Assembly (NCBI GenBank): GCA_964035575.1
Contig: OZ037847.1
Location: forward strand, 620,001-684,000
Length of the DNA stretch: 64,000 nucleotides
Direction of reading: 5' to 3'
Origin: Rhynchopus sp. YZ270_cl-10
Lineage: Eukaryota; Euglenozoa; Diplonemea; Diplonemida; Diplonemidae
Part shown: in pieces, positions 44,016 through 54,486 of the stretch
Numbering within the stretch: the first letter of the stretch is position 1
How the letters are laid out: every line of letters begins with the position of its first letter
The notes under the pieces: generated by a model
What the model was told of the DNA's origin: nothing
The model's database searches: none
Seen by the model: only the letters and a program-made list of their open reading frames with translations
Translations under genes and position numbers: made by a program

Positions 44016-47000
44016 CTACCCCCGCAAGGAAAGCATAAGCAACGCAGCGATGTCGACAAAGCTCATTGAGAGTGCCAACCCGACACCGTTTTGGATGCAA
44101 AAGGAGTGCAGACAGCCGTGCGCGACGCGCTTCCGTGTGAACGGGTCGCTGTCGTCCCAGGAACTGTCTGCTTCGTTGATTGCCTCTAGCACAGCCTGCA
44201 TGGTCTGCTGTGTCTCCAGCAGCGCCTCCACGCCCACAGACACTTCCGTCTCCACCCCACACTCCCTGCAGTACTGCTTCATGAACAAAGCGCCCACTGT
44301 TGCCAACGCCGCATCGAGCACCCCTATGTCCACATCCACCTCCCCACCCGCCAAGACAAACTCCTCCACCACATCCTCCACAGGCACCAAAGGGTAGCCC
44401 TGCGAAGGCGTCTCTGTGCAACGTTCCAAAGCCTGCAGCTTGCGCACCCCACAGCGGCAGAGTGCGCTGACACATACGTCGTGGTACAACGCAGAGAAGG
44501 AGCCCTGTGTGAGCGAGGAGTCGTCCGCAAGGACGCTGAGTAAAGGGATGAGCAGACTCGGCTGCCTGCGTATCATACCACCCGCATCACACGAGGCCTT
44601 CAAATGGTCCATGATGGCTGAGGTGTGCGTCGCATACTTAATGACCCGCGCAGTGTTGACGGCAGTTGCTAGCAGAACCGAACGCATTTGTGCACAACGT
44701 TGCAACGCAGTACCATCCACACAGACACACACTATCGACGGAACATGCGAGAGAAGACGAAGCAAGGGCACCACAGCGTCCGCCGCCACAAACTCATTAT
44801 GCGAGAGGTCCACTATCTGCAACGACAGCACCGCCTCTTTCATGAGGAAGGTGCACAAATGGTGCACATCACGCGACGTCAGCTCCAGCTCGTTGACGAT
44901 CAGGGCGCGGATCCCTGCGAGGGTGCGTCCATCCGGCCCTAGCAGCGGTGCCAGCGGGTCCTCTGGCAGCACAGCGTCGATGCTCCATGGAGGGTAGTCC
45001 TCTCCTTGGTCGCCTAGAGTGCCGTATAAAAGACGGTCACGTTCAATGCGCTTCTTGAAGGCTGCACGTGCCACGGACATGGCAGTGTGCAGCTTCGGCC
45101 TCGCTGCGTATTTCACCTCGTCGACAAGCATTTCTTGTTTGTACTCCTCGCGTGTCATCACCAAGGGGGTAATGGCCACCGCAGATAGGGACATTTCCGC
45201 AAGCATATCGGCCTCTTGTGTTTGGCTGTTTTTCTTGCGCCACTTTGCGCACAGACGGGCAGCAGGGCTGAGGAACGTCAACGTCTGCTTGACTGCGTCT
45301 GGTGGCGCTAACTCTGTGGTCGATGGAGTGGCATTGTCCGGAAGCTTCACCCCATTGGCACGCTTCGGGGAGAACACCGCGAGGACGTGAGATAGGTCCG
45401 GTGTGCCTGGGGTGGAGTCTTCGTCCTCTGTGTCTTCGCAGACGTCCCGCAGACTGCTTTCCATTTCCTGCAGGATTGCGCCGTAGATCGAGCCGTGGGG
45501 CTTGAGCGTTGTGCCGTGCTTGGCTTCATTCTTTGAGGCGATACTGCGGAATGTGTCGAGCCTTTTGTTCGCCTTCTCAAACCCTACGGTGTAGCGCCGT
45601 GCCACTACTGCATGGCCCCAACGCGACGACGCCATCTCGCTGGCATCGCTGTCTGTGTTGTGCAGGTGACCGCTTGCTCCCCCGCCTCGTAGTCCAGGTC
45701 CAGAATCAGCACGGTGTGTACCTTCTCGCTCTGCAGTGGGGGTCTCAGACGTGGCCAGCGGTGATGATGCCTTCTCCGTCTTTATGTGATGTAGACTATG
45801 CACGGAGCCACGCTTCTTCGCAAACGACGTAGTCTCCTCTTGCCGTCCACCTGTCATGCTGTCGCTGAACGGGAATGCTGACGCAAAGTTCGGCTTCTTC
45901 CCAGACTGCTTGCTGCGCAGCACCGACCTCGTGTCGGCGCTGTGCAGAACACCAGTCCCGTTGTCCTCATCCTTCTTACTGTTCAGCTCAGAGGCAGCAA
46001 CATATTCACTCCAATGCCGTTGTGCAAGAGGATACGAGTAGACAAACATCCGCGCACTTTTTTTCGTCTTGTCCAAAATTTTTGCAGCAAGGGAAGTATA
46101 GTCGTCAATATCAACCGTCGGGATCCATACATCCAAAAGCTCAAAAACAGAGTCGAAAAAGGTGTCGTACGGCATAAAATACTCCCCGTTGCTTTCTTTT
46201 TGCCAGTCTTGCCCAGTTTTCATGATTGCTAGGCGACGCTCTTCGTCGGTCTCGAGAAATTCGTCGACCCATCGTGCAGCAACGTAAAGATAGATCTGCT
46301 TGTCTATAGAGGTGCCGTACGGCCTTGGGCACTTCGGCACCTTCTCCCATATGTCCTTAATGACCTGCTTCAGTTCCGGGTGGGTACGCAACTTCGCACG
46401 CTTCTCAAGCATTGCCGCCTCCAACATAGCGGGATCCGCCTGATTGATGTAACTCACCTTCGTCGAAATACCCAAAAACACCGACCCATAAACGCCCTCA
46501 TCATTTCCTACCTCCTTTTTCAACTTCTTCGACAATATCCGGGAACGTGCCCGGACAAGAAACTGCATCAACTTTCCGAAAAATTTCTGCAACACCCGCC
46601 CCCCTCCGTGTTTAATACCATACATCTCTGACAGTGCACGGATCTGCTTCCTTCTGATGTACTTTACACGGTCATATGCAAACAACCACCGCCTTCTTGC
46701 TTTGGACGCTCCTTTCAACCCTGATTGCACCCTTTTGTGAAGCTGCGAAAACTCTAATTGACGTCCCCCCTGCGTATTCCCTGCAAGCATCAAAGCCTCG
46801 GGCATATCATTGGTCTCTAACGCCACCACAACAGAGGGCTCTGGGGATGTTCCTCCAACACCTTCGCTACCTATCGAGAGTGAATGCATTCGTTTACGCT
46901 CTGGGACAGGGAGATCAAGACAGGATGACTCCGGTGCAAAAGAGGCTCGCCGAATGGTAGGAACCGTTGACTTTGAACGGCTCCGAAGGTGTACTGGAGG

Positions 47001-47240
47001 AAGGTTATGTGAAGGCCTGCGTTGTCCCAGCCGTGTAGACCGTTTCTGTGCATCAGGAAAGCGGTTGTCGGTCGCATTAAACCCAAAAGAAGGTGATACA
47101 GGGGCAGGGGTGGTCCCAAAACCATCCCCCTTCTTGGCATGAGGTGACGGCGTGTTGCGAATGACAAACCCATCATCAGCTAGGTCAGGCTGTGGACCGG
47201 TTGCCAACCGGTTTGGAGTAAAATCGCGCAAATTTCTCAT
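44016..47240 (-). CDS. Large protein of unknown function with C-terminal LRR-like stretch
   Basis: One uninterrupted frame of 1074 residues, GC-richer than its surroundings. I do not recognise the family. Residues 1-145 are basic and Ser/Pro-rich, probably disordered. A basic helical region (KARRRWLFAYDRVKYIRRKQIRALSEMYG) starts at ~180. A well-structured block at ~285-400 (HPELKQVIKDIWEKVP, YLYVAARWVDEFL, YDTFFDSVFELLDVWIPTVDIDDY) looks like a conserved helical domain. Residues ~430-680 are again low in complexity and charged. A leucine-rich-repeat-like part (LTSRDVHHLCTFLMKEAVLSLQIVDLSHNEF) lies at ~810-850, and the last ~25 residues are hydrophobic. The start follows an AG acceptor at 47269-47270; a seven-codon upstream reading frame stops immediately before the ATG. 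A scaffold or flagellar/cytoskeletal role would fit but is a guess. Confidence 0.85.
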   Translation of the reverse strand: MRNLRDFTPNRLATGPQPDLADDGFVIRNTPSPHAKKGDGFGTTPAPVSPSFGFNATDNRFPDAQKRSTRLGQRRPSHNLPPVHLRSRSKSTVPTIRRASFAPESSCLDLPVPERKRMHSLSIGSEGVGGTSPEPSVVVALETNDMPEALMLAGNTQGGRQLEFSQLHKRVQSGLKGASKARRRWLFAYDRVKYIRRKQIRALSEMYGIKHGGGRVLQKFFGKLMQFLVRARSRILSKKLKKEVGNDEGVYGSVFLGISTKVSYINQADPAMLEAAMLEKRAKLRTHPELKQVIKDIWEKVPKCPRPYGTSIDKQIYLYVAARWVDEFLETDEERRLAIMKTGQDWQKESNGEYFMPYDTFFDSVFELLDVWIPTVDIDDYTSLAAKILDKTKKSARMFVYSYPLAQRHWSEYVAASELNSKKDEDNGTGVLHSADTRSVLRSKQSGKKPNFASAFPFSDSMTGGRQEETTSFAKKRGSVHSLHHIKTEKASSPLATSETPTAEREGTHRADSGPGLRGGGASGHLHNTDSDASEMASSRWGHAVVARRYTVGFEKANKRLDTFRSIASKNEAKHGTTLKPHGSIYGAILQEMESSLRDVCEDTEDEDSTPGTPDLSHVLAVFSPKRANGVKLPDNATPSTTELAPPDAVKQTLTFLSPAARLCAKWRKKNSQTQEADMLAEMSLSAVAITPLVMTREEYKQEMLVDEVKYAARPKLHTAMSVARAAFKKRIERDRLLYGTLGDQGEDYPPWSIDAVLPEDPLAPLLGPDGRTLAGIRALIVNELELTSRDVHHLCTFLMKEAVLSLQIVDLSHNEFVAADAVVPLLRLLSHVPSIVCVCVDGTALQRCAQMRSVLLATAVNTARVIKYATHTSAIMDHLKASCDAGGMIRRQPSLLIPLLSVLADDSSLTQGSFSALYHDVCVSALCRCGVRKLQALERCTETPSQGYPLVPVEDVVEEFVLAGGEVDVDIGVLDAALATVGALFMKQYCRECGVETEVSVGVEALLETQQTMQAVLEAINEADSSWDDSDPFTRKRVAHGCLHSFCIQNGVGLALSMSFVDIAALLMLSLRG

Positions 47241-47511
47241 TCAGAAACGCACTACATCGATCATTTGCCTGGAGAAGGGTTGAATATGGGGTGAGAAGAA
47301 AATTGTTTAGTCATGAAATACAAAAACCCCTAGTCAGTGTACCTTGGTGCATGACCGGCGGTAAGAAGTGCAACAAAAAAAACGTTGAAGAGAGGTGACT
47401 GTTGTGCAGGCCACTTTGCGATGATGACTGATCGTTTTCGGATTATCAAAAGGTTGAGGTGTGTGGGGGTAGCTTTTTTTTTGTTGTCAAAATAGTGGAG
47501 TGAGACGTTCT

Positions 47512-49496
47512 GCAGGGTTTTCGCTATGGGGGTACCGGGGTACCGCCGGTACCCCCAAAGAAAAATTTGGGAAAAAAACCCGATTTTTGGGGGTACCGCG
47601 GTACCCCCAACGGTACTTGAGGGTTTAGGGTTAGTGGGAAATGTTTTTTTCTTCTTTTTTTTTCTCCTCTCGGCAAGACGTGGCGCAAATCTTTCAATTG
47701 CGGCCATAATCGGGGGAAAATATGCTTCTGTGGGGTCCTTGCCGTTCCGAGAGAAGGAAAAAGTAGCGTACCGTGCGCCTGCGGCGCAAAACTTATGAGC
47801 GGAATCCCACAGCCCTCTACCATAGTTTGGCTGTAAAAATGTTTGATTTTAAGTCACAATTTTTGAAATGTTGCGTACCGTGGCTTCGCCACAAAGTTTA
47901 GATATTATGACTGCCGTTTCTTCTTGTACTGAGGGAAGGCAGGCGTAGAAAAAACATGAGAAAAAGGGTTGGTTTGGTTCTTGATGTACATTACCATCCC
48001 ACGTCATCACGTATTTACCTGAAAGGAACGGACCTTTTCGCGCGGAGCGCGAAAAATTTTTTTGACCCTTTTTTTTTTGCCGGTACCCGCATACTTATCG
48101 CTAAATATGCCGTTTTTCCCGAAAAATTTTAGAATCCCACGCCCAATTTCTTTCTTTTTGGCAAAAAAAAATTTTCGCGCTTCGCGCGAAAAAGGTCCTC
48201 AGAAGCTCAATTCCGGAAACAAATACGGGGGGGAGCGACGTTTTCCAACTCCTCCGCCATCAGCAGGAACACCTCTGTTTTCTCTTGAATCTGTGACGCT
48301 CGTTGCTGAGAAACAGGGCAACAGCGCGTTCAAGAATATTCCCCATCTTTTCAGTGTTAAACTCGTGGCGAAGCCACGGTACGCAACATTTCTAAAAAAA
48401 TGCGCTTACAATTGCACCCTTTTTTTACAGCCAAACTATGTCATGGAAAGGATGGAATGCAAGCTTGCGCCGCAGGCGCATGGTACGCTACTTTTTTCTT
48501 TGCCCTTATCCTTCTTTCTCACTCCTCATTGCTTCCCAAAGGTTCTGGCGAAGCCACGGTACGCAACATTTCTTTAAAATGTTGACATAAAATGGCACTT
48601 TTGTTGGTAACTATCGTCCAGTTCCGTAAATTTTACTTCCATATTTTGCTAAAACGAAAGTTTCTATCGAAGCCACGGTACGCAACATTTCTAAAAATTG
48701 CGCTTAAAATTGCCTACTATGTCGCGGGAAGGGTGGGTTGCAAGCTCGCGCCGCAGGCGCACGGTACGCTACATTTTTCCTTTCACCATGCTGCATCTTC
48801 CTTTTCCGGTAAAATAGAAGAAATTTGCGGGTTTGCGGGTTTACGAGTAAAAATAGAATTCTGTGGGGGGTAGGTGAGAGGTGGGCGGAGCCCCCACTCC
48901 TCACCTAACCTCACCCCAGCCTCAATCCAAAACCCAAATTACCACGTATGGACACGTACGGATTCCACCTTTTCAAAACAATTCACGTATGGATTTCCAT
49001 ACGTTCCACACGTGGAGCGTAATCCCTGTCACCAGAGTCACTCAACGAACCCTTTTTTGCGGAGCAAAAAATGAAAAAATGGCGCCGCAGGCAAAAAAAA
49101 TTAAGGTACAGGATGCAACCCAGTTCCCCAGGTGCATATCCTGAAAGGAAATTTATTTCCCGAGGCAAATTTATTTCCTGAGGCAAATTTATTTCCCGAG
49201 GGGAAATTTATTTCCTGAGGCAAATTTATTGCCTGAGGGAAATTTATTGCCTGAGGGAAATTTATTTCCTGAGGGAAATTTATTGCCTGAGGCAAATTAT
49301 TTTCCTGGGGAAAAATTATTTTCCGGGTGAAATTTTTTTCCTGGGGGGAAAAATTTTTCCCTGGGTAAAAAAAATTTCTTTCCGGCCGATTTTTTTCTTT
49401 CTTTTGGGAAAAAAAATCGCCACGTACCACGGCTAGTTAGCTACAAGTATGCGGTACCCCCCAAAAAAAAAATAGTGATTTCTGGCGAAAACCCTG
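47512..49496. mobile_element. hAT-like composite element
   Basis: Ends CAGGGTTTTCGC and GCGAAAACCCTG are perfect inverses over 12 bp, about 1985 bp apart, each next to GGTACC-rich palindromes. Flanks (GTTCTG and ATTCTG) suggest a mutated target duplication. The interior contains several copies of the hairpin module CGAAGCCACGGTACGCAACA and CGCCGCAGGCGCACGGTACG and a minisatellite near the right end. No gene. Confidence 0.65.
49143..49350. repeat. 18-bp minisatellite
   Basis: About eleven units close to GAAATTTATTTCCTGAGG, decaying toward the right. Alternate units switch between TTTCC/TTGCC and CAAAT/GAAAT. It lies inside the hAT-like element at 47512-49496. Confidence 0.85.
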
Positions 49497-50551
49497 GATT
49501 CTGAGTAAGAAAAAAAAAATTTAGTAAGAAGACCTCAGTCCGTCACCTTACCAATGAAAGAAAAAGTGAAGTTGAAAATGCAAACGCGTCGGGGGCGTAG
49601 GCAACCCAAAAAGTCATAAACCAAATTTGCACGTACGTAGGAACGGAACAGAACAAAATAAAGAGGGAAAAAAGAGGAGAGTCACGATGCTGCAAAGGAA
49701 GGTGTGGGGTTTGCTGGGTTGAGCGAAGCAATCAGAATGTATATGTAAGACCCGGAGGGAAAGCTAGTGCAAAACATTATGGATTTTTTTTTTTTTGATA
49801 TGTCTCTTGGGAGTTTATGCAGCATCGAGAAAGCGGGAAGGAAAAAAAGTTGAAAGATGAGTATGCGTCACGTACATCCTGCATCGTCTACGCATCTTCA
49901 AAAAGGATAAGTTGATCACGCCTCAGGACACTTGGGCTTAAAGGGCCATGGGTAAAAACCGTTTTCTGGTTTTAGTGTCCACTGGGCATCCGTTGGGTGG
50001 GTGGGGGTGATTCTGGTGTGAGAATGTTCTCGATTTTTGCTTTTGAAAGATTCGCCACAAAATCTTTTCAAAGAAAAAAAAGTCGATCAAAAATTCCAAG
50101 TAGAATCCCGGACAGATAGGGTTAAAAACTAAGATCTTACTAAGATTCTTACCACCACCTAACAAAGTTTTGTTGAGTGGTTCAGTGGTATTTTGTTCCA
50201 CTAAGATCTTAGTTTAAAACTAAGAAGATCTTTCCCCCCTTTAAAAAAAAAACTCCCCATACTCAGATCTTTTGTTTTCCGTGTACTGTCATTAAGCCAT
50301 GATTTTTCTGTGCAATATAAAGAACCCCAAGGAGGAGCTGAATATTTACAGAACGGCACACCGCAAATTGCTAAGGGTGGATAACTCGAACAATTCGGAC
50401 ACACATAGACAGGCCTGGCTTAGAAAGCCTCTTCACAGGTGAAGCCGGAATATATCAACCGTCATTAGGCTCTTTGATCACTGATCTCAGGGGAGCAATC
50501 CCCTATCGATTAGAGTGACCTCCTCATTTGAAGGGCGATGGGGGGAAGGGA

Positions 50552-50620
50552 GGGGACTAAGGGTTTCCTGATATAAAAGAGTAGTTGAAACGTGCTAAAA
50601 CGCATCGAACAGTCGAGCTC
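50552..50620. repeat. Dispersed motif AGTAGTTGAAACGTGCTAAA
   Basis: TATAAAAGAGTAGTTGAAACGTGC-TAAAACGC recurs at 56245-56285, 37280-37315 and, weaker, 20030-20055. It is often preceded by TATAAA. Function unknown. Confidence 0.6.
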
Positions 50621-51468
50621 AAAATAGAAACTTAACACTCATCACACAATAAAACCTATGGGAGAGGTTGTGAAACGCACACACCTCGACCTGTTTGGTG
50701 AGGCGTGGCCCTCCAGCGCGGTTCATCCCCAGAACCGCAAAGTATGTTCAGAATGCTTTTGTTTCTATTTCCTCCTTCATTTCATGAGGTGATATGCAAA
50801 TAAATCGATAGTGATAAACTCTATACAGCAAGACCCTTCTGATGCACACCCCCCTCCCCAGAGTGGTAACTGTTTTTTAGCTGCCGTACATAATAATATG
50901 CACTATTTTTCTCTCTCTTTTCAAGGAGCACCAGAAGAAGGGGGTTTTTGAATGAAAGTTGATGTTTTTGCTTTGTGCTCTTTTTTGTTTTGGTGGGATT
51001 TAAGAAGAAGAGAAAGAAGAAGAAGGGTTGCGAGGCTTGAAAACCATTGTTCTGTTGTTTAAATAAACAACACAACAGCAACCTCAAATCCCTTAAACAG
51101 GTTGAGGATGGGGTAGTAAATGTGCCCACCGCCATCCGAGCCCAACCCCCAAATCCCCCAACCCAAACCACTCAAGACGAGAAGCAGGACATCATAATCC
51201 TTGCACCCTTCATAAGGTAGGGTTTTTTTTTATTTTCTTGAAAAATCAAACAAAGTTCGCGTCACAATTTCTATAGCATTTTTTTTTTTTCTAGCTTGCC
51301 TTTACAAAACAGCAATATCCAATGTCAAGAACAAAGGGATTTTTTTTTTTTGTTTTTGTTTCAAAAAAAAAAAGAACGCACAATAACGCATCGTTGGGGG
51401 GTGCAGAAAGAAATGTCTTGAAATACAAAATCCCTCTCGTGATAGTGTACTTTAAAGAAAAGTTTTAT

Positions 51469-51504
51469 AAGATGAACCTAAGCCTCTCTGTGCTTAGTCA
51501 CCCC
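51469..51504. repeat. Short hairpin family B, best copy
   Basis: Consensus is AAGATGAACCTAAGCC, loop TCTCG, then TGCTTAGTCACCTT. The stem pairs AAGRTGA with TCACCTT and CTAAGC with GCTTAG. Other copies begin near 12556, 14540, 21331, 24828, 26063, 30725, 31130, 31274, 32848, 34038, 35659, 35830, 37492, 49522 and 57793. They alternate with family A and share its GATGAA start and TCTCGT loop. Confidence 0.85.
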
Positions 51505-52104
51505 ATGAAGAAAAGAGCAGAGGGGGCAGAGTTTGCTCAAATTAAAAAAAAAAAAAAAGCAATGCACCCAAAAGAGCTTGGGTTGATCCGCAAACAGCTA
51601 TGACGACACCTCGAAGGAGCCGACGACTCTTTAAAAGAGAACAAAGATTTGCAAGATAAACAACCCTAGAAATAACAAAAAAATAAAGCAAGTAAAGTGG
51701 AAGGTGTGACCACCTCATTACGAGACACAAACACCAGATGCCTACGGGTTGTATCAAACCGCGCATTACGAAAAAAAAACCTCAGTATCATATCAAAAGA
51801 AGCAAAAAATTCGCAAAAAATAAAAAAAAGAGAAGTAGAAAGTGCAAACGCCTCACCGTTCATCGGCGAACGCAAATAAAAAATAAAAAATAAAAAATAA
51901 CAAAAGCGGGTTTGACATGATCTCAGAGAGAACGATCTCTGCTCCACGCCAAAGCTGCAGTTGATTTATTTTATTTTTTTATTGGGAAATGTTCAATCGG
52001 GACACAAGGTTTTCCTTCCCGTTTGTCTCCACAAGTTATCGTGGTTTCCCCCGCACTGAAGTACAGTGTTGGTTGTGTAACGTGTATCTGGAAAACAAAG
52101 AATA

Positions 52105-52282
52105 TTGGTGCAAGCACACCTCCAACAGACCAACGTACGATGCCAGCCTGGATGAAAGCATAAGTACCCTGCGGCCAACAACAGAAGGTGTGGAAAAGAA
52201 ATCTGATGGCCCCGCACCGTAGTGCGAACGGGGGCGGTATACAACCGCTCGGACCACCTTCCATCGAAGAGTTGTGCCATCC
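52105..52282. repeat. ~170-bp dispersed repeat, second copy at 30860-31036
   Basis: The two copies share CCCTGCGGCCAACAACAGAA, CGGACCACCTTCC and the intervening text at roughly 80% by eye. On the minus strand each has TGGTCCGAGYGG, a match to a pol III A box, and ~13 bp later CCGTTCGCACTACGG, a weak B box. Spacing is too short for a real tRNA gene; a tRNA-derived SINE remnant is possible. Confidence 0.7.
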
Positions 52283-52610
52283 GCGTGTCGTTTTTATAAC
52301 CTATTTTCAAGAACTGGATCCGCAAAAATAGCTTAAAATTTGGAGACCATGAACCCCTAAGCACCTAAGACTATTCTAACCCAAAAAGAAAACAAAAAAA
52401 ATATCGATAAATAAAGAAATACAAAAGACTGAACTGAACAGCAACCAAATAGCCAATCACCTACCCCCACCCATCCACAAGAAAAAAAAATCCAACCCAC
52501 AAAGAACCACCACACTATGCACGCAGTCACCCCCCCTTTATCCTCCTTTCTCCCTCCCCCCCCGCCCCTTATTGATAGGTCAGAAAAACAAGAGTATGTT
52601 ACAAGACATT

Positions 52611-53912
52611 TTATAATGTCCCTGATTGCAGGCTGGATTCGTCGTCTGTGGAGTAGTATCCCCCGCTTCTGTCAGCGGGTGCTTCGACGAGGCTTGCTGT
52701 GATGATGTCATCCGGAGCTGGGGGATATGAGCATTCGGGCAGCTGGGCCGGGAGGGTGTGTTTGTTGTGTCTATTGTATGCCTCAGCGAGTTGCTCTATT
52801 CGCGCCTTTGTCGCTTCGATGCTGATTTCAAGGTGTTTGTCAAAGCAAATTGTTCCCCCAGTGCCCCCTTGTATCTCGGTATCACTCAAAGAAGGCGTCT
52901 CCTCGTCAGACCCTTTGTTCGACATCTCAAACTCCACAACCTGGACCCCAATCTCAGTGTGCTCCATTCCGCTGAAGAGCGGTGGAGACACCGCACACTT
53001 CTTTTCTTTTCTCACCTTGCATTTCCGCAGCTTCATCATTGCCAACAGAAATGGTACTATTGGTGACAGCACTATACCCCACATAGGGAGTTTCATTAAG
53101 AGAATGTCATTTGTTGTCATCATGCAGTGTGCGACTGGGTGAGATGCGTAGATGCTTTCTAGGGGGTCCACCCGAACCCACATCCAAAGGAAGCCACAGA
53201 AGACGATGTAGACGTGGAGGTAGAGGGAAAAGAGGAAGGAGACTGGGGTGACTTCGCGTTGCATGACGTAGCGTGCGAGGAGGGCGGAGAAGATGATGTT
53301 GTTGCCTGCGGCAGAGGCAGAGACAACAAGCCATGCGTCAGGACGATGGCATGTATTGTGTTCATCACGTCGCTGTAGAAGAGACGACACACCAATCACA
53401 GTGATCGACAGCCAAGGCAACACCACCGCATAAACAAAAACCAAAATCTTCTTCTCAACCGAAACGTCAAAAGGGTCCGGCTTCTCCCCAAGAAGCAATG
53501 CAGCTGAAGAGCCGCCAACCACATTCTGCACATCTTGTGTTCGTCGCGGATTAGAGAAGCTCGACACCGTGAGCCCTCCAGACGATGATGCAGACGGTTC
53601 GTCCCTCTTCTCTGTAGGGGAGCGGGTCGGTGCTTCGGTAGGCTTTTTGCACAATGAGTCTGGAAGTATGCCACCAAGCTTTCCAAGCAGACAGGAGCCT
53701 GAATCGCGGTCGCTTGATCCAGTTTCAGGGATGGATGAGGAGGGGGCAGGTTGGGGTGTAGTGTTTGCATTGCTCGGAACGCTGACTGCAGAGGTGCCCA
53801 GTTTGTTTACTATCGTGCAGGATGTGGTCATCAGCAACACCGGGGGTTGGGTGGTGGCACATGGTGGTGGTGGTGGTGGTGGCTCGGAGATACGTGATGT
53901 ATCGTCCACCAT
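52611..53912 (-). CDS. Four-span membrane protein of unknown function
   Basis: A 433-residue single-exon frame. Residues 1-145 are Ser/Pro/Thr-rich with a polyproline run and look disordered. Four hydrophobic segments follow: ~153-177 (ILVFVYAVVLPWLSITVIGVSSLL), ~190-215, ~222-246 (FLFSLYLHVYIVFCGFLWMWV) and ~265-292 (LPMWGIVLSPIVPFLLAMM). After a basic stretch (RKCKVRKEKK) the tail from ~305 is acidic and Ser-rich. I do not recognise the family; the span layout recalls no specific transporter. Upstream, a long C-rich pyrimidine tract ends in CACAG at 54011-54012, a good trans-splice acceptor about 100 nt before the ATG. The gene stands alone, more than 4 kb from its neighbours on each side. 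Confidence 0.75.
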   Translation of the reverse strand: MVDDTSRISEPPPPPPPCATTQPPVLLMTTSCTIVNKLGTSAVSVPSNANTTPQPAPSSSIPETGSSDRDSGSCLLGKLGGILPDSLCKKPTEAPTRSPTEKRDEPSASSSGGLTVSSFSNPRRTQDVQNVVGGSSAALLLGEKPDPFDVSVEKKILVFVYAVVLPWLSITVIGVSSLLQRRDEHNTCHRPDAWLVVSASAAGNNIIFSALLARYVMQREVTPVSFLFSLYLHVYIVFCGFLWMWVRVDPLESIYASHPVAHCMMTTNDILLMKLPMWGIVLSPIVPFLLAMMKLRKCKVRKEKKCAVSPPLFSGMEHTEIGVQVVEFEMSNKGSDEETPSLSDTEIQGGTGGTICFDKHLEISIEATKARIEQLAEAYNRHNKHTLPAQLPECSYPPAPDDIITASLVEAPADRSGGYYSTDDESSLQSGTL

Positions 53913-54010
53913 CTCCGAATCATCCGTGTTCGCCGTTTGCCGTGCCGTTTCTATCGCGTCTATTACGCGCTGCAGGTTTTGAGTAAAGTGTTAAGCACGG
54001 TGAATAATCA

Positions 54011-54036
54011 CTGTGGGGAGGGGGAGGGGGAGGGAA
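54011..54036 (-). promoter_or_regulatory. Trans-splice acceptor of the membrane-protein gene
   Basis: A C-rich pyrimidine tract (repeated CCCCCT) ends in CCCCACAG about 100 nt upstream of the ATG at 53912. Confidence 0.5.
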
Positions 54037-54486
54037 GGGAAGGGGTAGGGGTGAACGTATATTGTTGGTGTCTGTTTTGTGGTGTAGGTCGGATTGGAAA
54101 GGGAGAGGGAGAGGGAACAAAGACCATGAGGTGGAAAACCTTTGAGGAAGTAACAGGCTAAGGCGGGGAACAGGGAAGGGGGTAGGCATTTTTTTTGGCA
54201 CAGTCACACACAGCACAGAACATACACACATGGCGCTACACCACTGTGTAGGTGTCGTTACAAAAAAATATGCAAAAAAAAAATCTGCTGCGACAAAGCA
54301 CGCTGTTAGCAGCATTTTTTTTTCAGTCGTCTTCTTCATTTAAAAAAAAAGACCGCAAAGGGGTCTTCGTGTCTTCTCTTGAAAACCCCTTTCAAGCAAA
54401 CATAAAATACACAACACATCACCGGGTTTTGTACACACTCTCCTGGTGCAAATTTGTGAGTCAAGACTTGACGGGAAATGAAAAAG

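Larger units (their letters stand above)
49497..52610. other. Gene-free repeat region
   Basis: A family B copy (49522), family A (49853), a fragment resembling the piggyBac-like interior (50030-50130), CCACCTAACAAAGTTTTGTTG as in the hAT-like element (50155), family B (51469), family C (51846) and the ~170-bp repeat (52105-52282). No gene is supported. Confidence 0.6.
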
